18,644 bases of DNA from Actinomycetes bacterium (GTDB taxonomy: Bacteria > Actinomycetota > Acidimicrobiia > Acidimicrobiales > RAAP-2): the NCBI GenBank assembly GCA_021791615.1, contig JAJYWG010000468.1:1-18644 (forward strand). Direction: 5' to 3'. Below are positions 15,412-18,644 of the stretch, one piece after another. The position numbers and the translations under genes were made by a program. Under the pieces are notes generated by a model that made no database searches, was not told the origin of the DNA, and saw only the letters and a program-made list of their open reading frames with translations. The stretch's first letter is position 1, and every line of letters starts with the position of its first letter.

Positions 15412-15440
15412 TTGTCTACCATCTGGTAGACACGTACCAT
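15412..15440 (+). promoter_or_regulatory. Promoter of the tetR gene
   Basis: TTGTCT (15412-15417) and TACCAT (15435-15440) with a 17-bp spacer. Seven bases follow to the GTG at 15448, so the transcript is probably leaderless. Operator 2 overlaps the -35 box and the spacer. Confidence 0.55.
15414..15431. promoter_or_regulatory. TetR operator 2 (tetR side)
   Basis: GTCTACC-ATCT-GGTAGAC, an 18-bp palindrome with perfect 7-bp arms. Its centre is 23 bp from that of operator 1, and both share the half-site GTCTACC. Its place in the tetR promoter predicts autoregulation. Confidence 0.7.
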
Positions 15441-15447
15441 CGTGACC

Positions 15448-16122
15448 GTGAGCAGGAGCGCAACGCCGGACCGGATCCTGGACGCGGCGCTGGCATCATT
15501 TGGGACCCGTGGGTACGAAGCGACTTCGCTCGATGCACTCGCTGCGACGCTGGACGTCACCAAGCAGACCATCCTGTACTGGTTCCCGAGCAAAGACGAG
15601 CTCCTGGGAGCCGTGATCGACCGGAGTGCCCGAGAGCTGGCAGCCGCGATGCAGGCCGCGTTGGATGGGGCAGGCGATGGGTGGAACCGTGTCGAAGCGG
15701 TGGTGCGGTCTGTCTTCCGTCTCGCTGCCCGGCGTCCCGAGCTGCTCGGTCTGGTGCGAGAGCTGTCGCGGCTCGGTCCACCGGCCGCCACGCAGATGAC
15801 CCTCGCCCTCGAGCCGCTGGTGCGACGAGCGTCGGACTTCCTCGAGGCCGAGATGGATGCCGGGCACATGAGACGCCACGATCCCCGAATCCTGCTCCTC
15901 GCCATCTACTCGACGGTGATCGGGATGGTGACCGAAGTCGAAGTGCTCCGGGCGCTCGGGGAAGAGCCAACTGCTCGCTCGCTGGTCCGGCGGCGCGCCG
16001 ACGTCCTCAACCTCTTGCGCTCGGCCCTGGTGACCGACGTGGGCGAGATGGTGAACCCGGGATCCGGCTACTCCCCGGAGCCCGCTGCCTCCCGGAGCCC
16101 GCTGCCTCCCGGATCCCGCTGA
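15448..16122 (+). CDS. TetR-family transcriptional repressor
   Basis: A 224-aa TetR protein. The N-terminal HTH is typical: PDRILDAALASFGTRGYEATSLDALAATLDVTKQTILYWFPSKDELL, followed by an all-helical ligand-binding domain to about residue 195. It is transcribed divergently from the reductase/dehydrogenase/LarA-like/PlsC operon across a 52-58-bp gap filled with two palindromic operators, so it very likely controls that operon and itself. The inducer is unknown; an acyl-CoA or fatty acid would suit the targets (inference). GTG 15448 is preferred because it is 7 nt after a -10 box; GTG 15442 is the alternative and adds two residues. The last ~20 residues are encoded by a 17-bp tandem repeat. Confidence 0.9.
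   Translation: MSRSATPDRILDAALASFGTRGYEATSLDALAATLDVTKQTILYWFPSKDELLGAVIDRSARELAAAMQAALDGAGDGWNRVEAVVRSVFRLAARRPELLGLVRELSRLGPPAATQMTLALEPLVRRASDFLEAEMDAGHMRRHDPRILLLAIYSTVIGMVTEVEVLRALGEEPTARSLVRRRADVLNLLRSALVTDVGEMVNPGSGYSPEPAASRSPLPPGSR
16074..16120. repeat. 17-bp tandem repeat at the 3' end of tetR
   Basis: CCCGGAGCCCGCTGCCT occurs at 16074-16090 and 16091-16107, then a partial third copy runs to 16120. The unit is not a multiple of three, so the copies are read in different frames (PEPAAS, then RSPLPP) and any change in number would alter the C-terminus. Confidence 0.8.
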
Positions 16123-16261
16123 ACCGCTGTTGACGGCACACCCAAAGAGGGGCGTTCGAGCGTTTGAGCGCTCCGGATTTCGGGTGCCGCCATTCGCAGT
16201 GAGGCACGCGGCAGAATGCCGTCGCGATCTGGACCTCGGCCCAACCGAACCCAGTTGAGAT

Positions 16262-17272
16262 TCAGTCGGCTTTGGGGATCTTCTTCTTCGGAGGCGCCTT
16301 CGGGGTGTAGCGCTTGTTGGCCGTCGGGGTAGGACGGGAGCGTGCTTGCTGTGGGATTTCAGCCGGACGACGGCGCAGAAAACCTCGACCTGAAGAGCCC
16401 GTTGCCTCAGAGCCGCTGAGTAATCCTGTCGAGCCGACGCCCGCACGCCCGTTGCGACCTGGCCCGGCGCGAGTGCCGCGTGGCTCGCGAGGTCCTGGTC
16501 TCACATACCCCTCCACGGGGGCACGAGCCGTCGGGGAACCGTAGCGCTGGGTGCGCCATGCCCGGAGGAGCAGCCAACCCCCTGCGCCGAGAAAGGGGAC
16601 GATGACAATGAACGTGCCAAAGGCCAGACCGGTCAAGACGAGCGCAAAAGCCACAGGTGCACGGCGTCCGATGCGGACCGTCACGAAAATTGCGAGAGCA
16701 AAGACAAGCCATACGACAAGTGGGAAGACGTAGTGGCTCGGAGGGTAGATGCCATTGCAGGTGGCAGGGCCCTTCCCGTTGGCCTCGTAGGTCAAGTGGT
16801 CAGCACAGGTCTTGTGCAGTGGTTTCACTGTCGTGGCCACGGCAATCTTCGACACCATGTAGGGCACGGTGAAGATGAGGGCGAAGATGGCAGCCAGAAT
16901 TGCTCCGGCGAGGCCGATCTTGCGTTCGGTATCGTCGATCTGGTTGATCCTGGCCCGAATCTCTGCGCCGGTCATCTTCGAGAAATCGGCGGGGGTGGGA
17001 GGAGTCTTGGGGGATCGTGGGGGAGGGGGTTTGAAGAAGCTCTCCTGGAGGCGTTGCCACCCGGTTCTCATCCGAGGAGCTGTCGCAGCGGCGAGGTCCA
17101 TGGGCTCGGCGCCTGTCGCGTCAAACCCGAGGTCGTCGTCGGTCACGTCGTCGTCGGTCAGGTCGTCGCCGGTCACGCCGTCGTCGGTCAGGTCGTCGCC
17201 GGTCACGCCGTCGTCGGTCAGGTCGTCGTCGGTCAGGTCGTCGCCGACAGGGTCCGGCTCGTCGTCTACCAT
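16262..17272 (-). CDS. Membrane protein with acidic repeat N-terminus, function unknown
   Basis: A 336-aa protein that I do not recognise as a named family. Residues 1-50 are an acidic, repetitive, probably disordered segment (DDLTDDGVTG repeats). A Pro-rich stretch (82-94) and a short helix (TGAEIRARINQIDDTERKIG) precede TM1 (about 120-142). A non-cytoplasmic loop with Cys156 and Cys172 (possible disulfide) follows, then TM2 (182-201) and TM3 (205-238), and a long Arg/Pro/Gly-rich basic tail ending KRYTPKAPPKKKIPKAD. Charges are strongly polarised between the tails. ATG 17272 lies 9 nt after TAGCGT. It is monocistronic and divergent from the tRNA gene. Base composition is a little lower in GC than the metabolic genes. 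Confidence 0.8.
   Translation of the reverse strand: MVDDEPDPVGDDLTDDDLTDDGVTGDDLTDDGVTGDDLTDDDVTDDDLGFDATGAEPMDLAAATAPRMRTGWQRLQESFFKPPPPRSPKTPPTPADFSKMTGAEIRARINQIDDTERKIGLAGAILAAIFALIFTVPYMVSKIAVATTVKPLHKTCADHLTYEANGKGPATCNGIYPPSHYVFPLVVWLVFALAIFVTVRIGRRAPVAFALVLTGLAFGTFIVIVPFLGAGGWLLLRAWRTQRYGSPTARAPVEGYVRPGPREPRGTRAGPGRNGRAGVGSTGLLSGSEATGSSGRGFLRRRPAEIPQQARSRPTPTANKRYTPKAPPKKKIPKAD
17131..17240. repeat. 30-bp tandem repeat in the membrane protein gene
   Basis: About 3.7 copies of a 30-bp unit starting GGTCGTCGCCGGTCACGCCG. The copies at 17161-17190 and 17191-17220 are identical; 17131-17160 is a variant and 17221-17240 is partial. A 15-bp sub-periodicity is visible. It encodes the decapeptide DDLTDDGVTG on the minus strand, and the frame is kept at any copy number. 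Confidence 0.85.
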
Positions 17273-17281
17273 CGTCGACGA

Positions 17282-17310
17282 ACGCTAGTGGCCCAGGCGT
17301 TCGGAACGAA
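17282..17310 (-). promoter_or_regulatory. Promoter of the repeat-bearing membrane protein gene
   Basis: On the minus strand TTCGTT (17310-17305) and TAGCGT (17287-17282) are 17 bp apart, with 9 nt to the ATG at 17272. A very short leader is predicted. Confidence 0.35.
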
Positions 17311-17332
17311 ACCGGGCCAAACGTTGCTGCGC

Positions 17333-17338
17333 TAGCCT
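17333..17338 (+). promoter_or_regulatory. Possible -10 box for the tRNA gene
   Basis: TAGCCT lies 41 bp before the mature tRNA start. No convincing -35 box is seen at the right distance. Confidence 0.25.
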
Positions 17339-17379
17339 GCCTAGACGTGGCGTCGGGAAGCAGTGCCGTCGCTCATTTC

Positions 17380-17453
17380 GGGCGCTTAGCTCAGTTGGTT
17401 AGAGCGCAGCCTTCACACGGCTGAGGCCGAGGGTTCAAGTCCCCCAGCGCCCA
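17380..17453 (+). tRNA. tRNA-Val (CAC)
   Basis: A 74-nt cloverleaf: acceptor GGGCGCT/AGCGCCC, D arm GCTC...GAGC, anticodon stem CAGCC/GGCTG with loop TTCACAC (anticodon CAC, reads GUG Val), variable loop AGGCC, and T loop TTCAAGT. The T stem GAGGG/CCCCC holds one A-C mismatch at its second pair. The 3' CCA is not encoded in the gene. Confidence 0.95.
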
Positions 17454-17491
17454 CTCGCAACCAGACTCACATCGCAGTATCCGAACCTCGG

Positions 17492-17520
17492 CGCAGCGCA
17501 GTGGGGTGGGGTGCGCTGCG
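17492..17520 (+). terminator. Hairpin downstream of tRNA-Val
   Basis: CGCAGCGCA (17492-17500) and TGCGCTGCG (17512-17520) form a perfect 9-bp stem with the G-rich loop GTGGGGTGGGG. It starts 38 nt after the tRNA and is probably its terminator or a processing barrier, although no T-tract follows. Confidence 0.45.
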
Positions 17521-17580
17521 AAACTCGATCGCGTCCTGCGGGACGGGGCCGTGATGTGCCTCGTTGACACAGCTGCCTCG

Positions 17581-17586
17581 TACTCT
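17581..17586 (+). promoter_or_regulatory. Leaderless -10 box before the small membrane protein
   Basis: TACTCT is followed by six bases and the GTG at 17593. A TTGACA at 17564-17569 is only 11 bp upstream, too close to act as the partner -35 box. Confidence 0.4.
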
Positions 17587-17592
17587 CATCGG

Positions 17593-18072
17593 GTGGACCA
17601 GGATCAGCAACTTCCTTCGCTGGCCATCTTGCTCGCGCAGGTTGCTTCGGAGCGCGAGACCATGAACGCTCACGCCGAGAGTCTCGACGGTAAGGCTGGC
17701 GTCGTCCTGGGATTCGCTGGAGTGCTGGTGGGGCTCGGTGCCACGGCTCAGGTTGTGGTCTCGGGCAAGCTGGTCTTCCAGGTTGGACTTGCAGTCGCGG
17801 TTGTCGCCGCCGTCCTCGCTGCGTGGGCATTCCTCCCTCGTCGCTATCCGGTGTTGGAGGTAGAGAGACTCCGGCAGTCCAACCTCACTGCGTCCGAGGC
17901 GGACACGCGCCTCGAACTGCTGGACACCCAGATCGAGATGGTGAAGGAGGCCGCGACGTTGGTGAGGCAGAAGGGATGGCGAGTTCGCGCAGCCGTTGGC
18001 TGTCTGGCTATCGCTGCGGCCCTGGAGGTCGCCGGTATACTGACGACAGTGGGAGGTCGTTTACATGCCTGA
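17593..18072 (+). CDS. Small three-TM membrane protein, function unknown
   Basis: A 159-aa protein not recognised as a named family. A short amphipathic N-terminal helix (LPSLAILLAQVASERETMNAHAESLDGKAG, about 8-35) is followed by TM1 (36-55, GVVLGFAGVLVGLGATAQVV), TM2 (61-81), a cytoplasmic helical segment rich in charges (85-130) and TM3 (132-152). The DGKAGVVLGFAGVLVGL segment recalls small membrane effectors of the SLATT/Pycsar-TM kind, but the similarity is weak and from memory. GTG 17593 is favoured by the TACTCT box 6 nt upstream; ATG 17554 would be longer. Its end overlaps the next small gene by 8 bp, so the two are one unit. It lies between the tRNA and an IS end. Confidence 0.7.
   Translation: MDQDQQLPSLAILLAQVASERETMNAHAESLDGKAGVVLGFAGVLVGLGATAQVVVSGKLVFQVGLAVAVVAAVLAAWAFLPRRYPVLEVERLRQSNLTASEADTRLELLDTQIEMVKEAATLVRQKGWRVRAAVGCLAIAAALEVAGILTTVGGRLHA
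18051..18056 (+). promoter_or_regulatory. Strong ribosome binding site for the 52-aa gene
   Basis: GGGAGG lies 8 nt before the ATG at 18065. It is one of the few clear Shine-Dalgarno sites in this window and supports translation of the short gene. Confidence 0.65.
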
Positions 18073-18223
18073 CGACAAGGCGCCCCCGAGCGCGCCGGCG
18101 CCGCAGCCAGCGAAGATCCGGCCCGAGCCTCCTCCTTTCCGCCCGAACAAGGAGCTCATCGGTTACATCGAGAAGGGCCAGAAGCCGCCGGTTCGACCGG
18201 CCCCGCCGTCCGAGAAGCGATAG
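18065..18223 (+). CDS. 52-aa proline-rich small protein, function unknown
   Basis: ATG 18065 to TAG 18221-18223 encodes a 52-residue hydrophilic protein with about 30% Pro (APPSAPAPQPAKIRPEPPPF) and a core PNKELIGYIEKGQKPP. No membrane segment or signal peptide is seen. The gene overlaps the end of the membrane-protein gene by 8 bp in another frame and has a GGGAGG site at the right distance, so it is probably real and co-expressed. It may bind or modulate the membrane protein; this is inference from gene order. No relative is recognised. Confidence 0.6.
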   Translation: MPDDKAPPSAPAPQPAKIRPEPPPFRPNKELIGYIEKGQKPPVRPAPPSEKR

Positions 18224-18504
18224 CCCGCCGGCGAGCCCCCGATGCCCCTAGCGGGGCTGCGGAGCGGAGAGGTATTTGAACCGCTCCCGCAGGTCCGCGA
18301 AGTTTGACTACGAGTGTCTACGGCCCACGGCCCACGGCCCACCAAGTTTGGCTTTACGAGCCAAGTTCTGAGATCGGGTGTTCGGCCGTGGAGCAACCAC
18401 TGGCGACCGATGGTCGAAGCCGGGTCGTTCACGCAACAGCCCGATCAAGTGGTACCTCGCGTGGCGTCGCAATAGCACCCTTGCGCGCATGGCGATGAAC
18501 GAGT
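18224..18504. other. No gene recognised; short hairpins and a 7-bp repeat
   Basis: Contents: GCCCC-TAGC-GGGGC (18244-18257), a small hairpin 20 nt after the 52-aa gene that could act as its terminator; three tandem CGGCCCA units (18321-18341); and TTGGCT-TTACG-AGCCAA (18348-18364), a perfect 6-bp hairpin. Frames here are short and unconvincing. The right part may be remnant or target DNA of the adjacent insertion sequence. Confidence 0.4.
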
Positions 18505-18547
18505 GGCGACCGCAATCCCCGTCCGTGAGGGCGGGGTCAAGGTCGCC
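18505..18547. repeat. IS end hairpin
   Basis: A two-tier hairpin: outer GGCGACC (18505-18511) with GGTCGCC (18541-18547), inner CCCCGTCC (18517-18524) with GGGCGGGG (18529-18536) across the loop GTGA, including one G-T pair. The inner part closely resembles the hairpin at 118-137. It overlaps the 3' end of the tnpA frame, so it is probably the element's end and/or its terminator. Confidence 0.55.
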
Positions 18548-18644
18548 GGTTGCGTGGCGGCCTCCCCTGCCGGTTGGGTGACTGCTGGGTCTCGATATAT
18601 CGCCTGATGATATCCAGCGGTGCGCCACCTGCCGAGACCACGCA
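18537..18644 (-). CDS. C-terminus of IS200/IS605-family TnpA transposase, partial
   Basis: The minus strand is open from the window edge to TGA at 18539-18537 and ends CVVSAGGAPLDIIRRYIETQQSPN...RRP. The S-x-GGAPLDIIRRYIExQ segment is the typical C-terminal helix of Y1 (single-tyrosine, HUH) TnpA transposases, which move single-stranded DNA. Only 35 residues are in the window, so the HUH motif and Tyr cannot be checked. No TnpB frame follows in its direction; the element is either a tnpA-only IS200 type or an IS605 type with a divergent tnpB outside the window. Confidence 0.75.
   Translation of the reverse strand, partial: CVVSAGGAPLDIIRRYIETQQSPNRQGRPPRNRRP

Noticed and set aside
16146..16190. 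Possible terminator hairpin after tetR (CACCC...GGGTG with inner GAGCG/CGCTC)
   Set aside because: The stems are short and interrupted and no T-tract follows, so I do not list it as a feature.
17564..17569. Perfect TTGACA upstream of the small membrane protein gene
   Set aside because: Only 11 bp from the TACTCT box, and no -10-like sequence lies at 16-18 bp, so it is not a convincing -35 element.
18378..18581. Plus-strand 67-codon frame near the right end (WYLAWRRNSTLARMAMNEWR...)
   Set aside because: It runs through the IS hairpin and over the tnpA C-terminus on the other strand; no domain or ribosome binding site.
1..18644. CRISPR array or prophage
   Set aside because: No regularly spaced direct repeats with unique spacers were seen, and no phage structural or integrase genes; the tandem repeats present lie inside genes.

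Overview
This is high-GC DNA with many GTG/TTG starts, 4-base stop/start overlaps and repeated TANNNT boxes about 6 to 9 nt before start codons (leaderless-type promoters). These traits, together with MurT/GatD, point to an actinobacterium. Acidimicrobiia is my best guess, from general gene style only.

Layout, left to right. Bases 1-146 are the tail of an IS200/IS605-type element (end of a TnpB-like frame plus a right-end hairpin). Next come peptide deformylase (def, +) and a minus-strand block: a YeiH-type transporter, a CsoR-family repressor with its own operator, and a class I methyltransferase. A LysR regulator diverges from yeiH in the YeiE/YeiH arrangement, and a second LysR gene converges on the first. 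A structured intergenic region with a consensus-like promoter and a 14-bp perfect hairpin leads into a plus-strand operon: HAD phosphatase-PlsC acyltransferase fusion, MurT and GatD (lipid II amidation). This operon meets, with 2 bp between stop codons, a minus-strand operon of four genes that overlap by 4 bp each: fatty acyl reductase-HAD fusion, zinc alcohol dehydrogenase, LarA-like (nickel-pincer) protein and PlsC acyltransferase. The second operon is divergent from a TetR gene, and two 18-bp palindromes lie in the shared promoter region.

The right part holds a repeat-rich three-TM membrane protein, tRNA-Val(CAC), a small membrane protein followed by a 52-aa proline-rich protein, and the C-terminus of an IS200/IS605 TnpA transposase cut by the window edge, with an end hairpin.

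The most interesting system is the TetR-controlled FAR-HAD / ADH / LarA-like / PlsC operon. Its gene set suggests an unassigned lipid or hydroxy-acid/fatty-alcohol pathway. Next are the hairpin/pseudoknot leader before the HAD-PlsC gene, the CsoR-like repressor that lacks the copper-site His, and the membrane/52-aa gene pair next to the tRNA. All functional statements come from reading the sequence and recalling family motifs; no database search was run.
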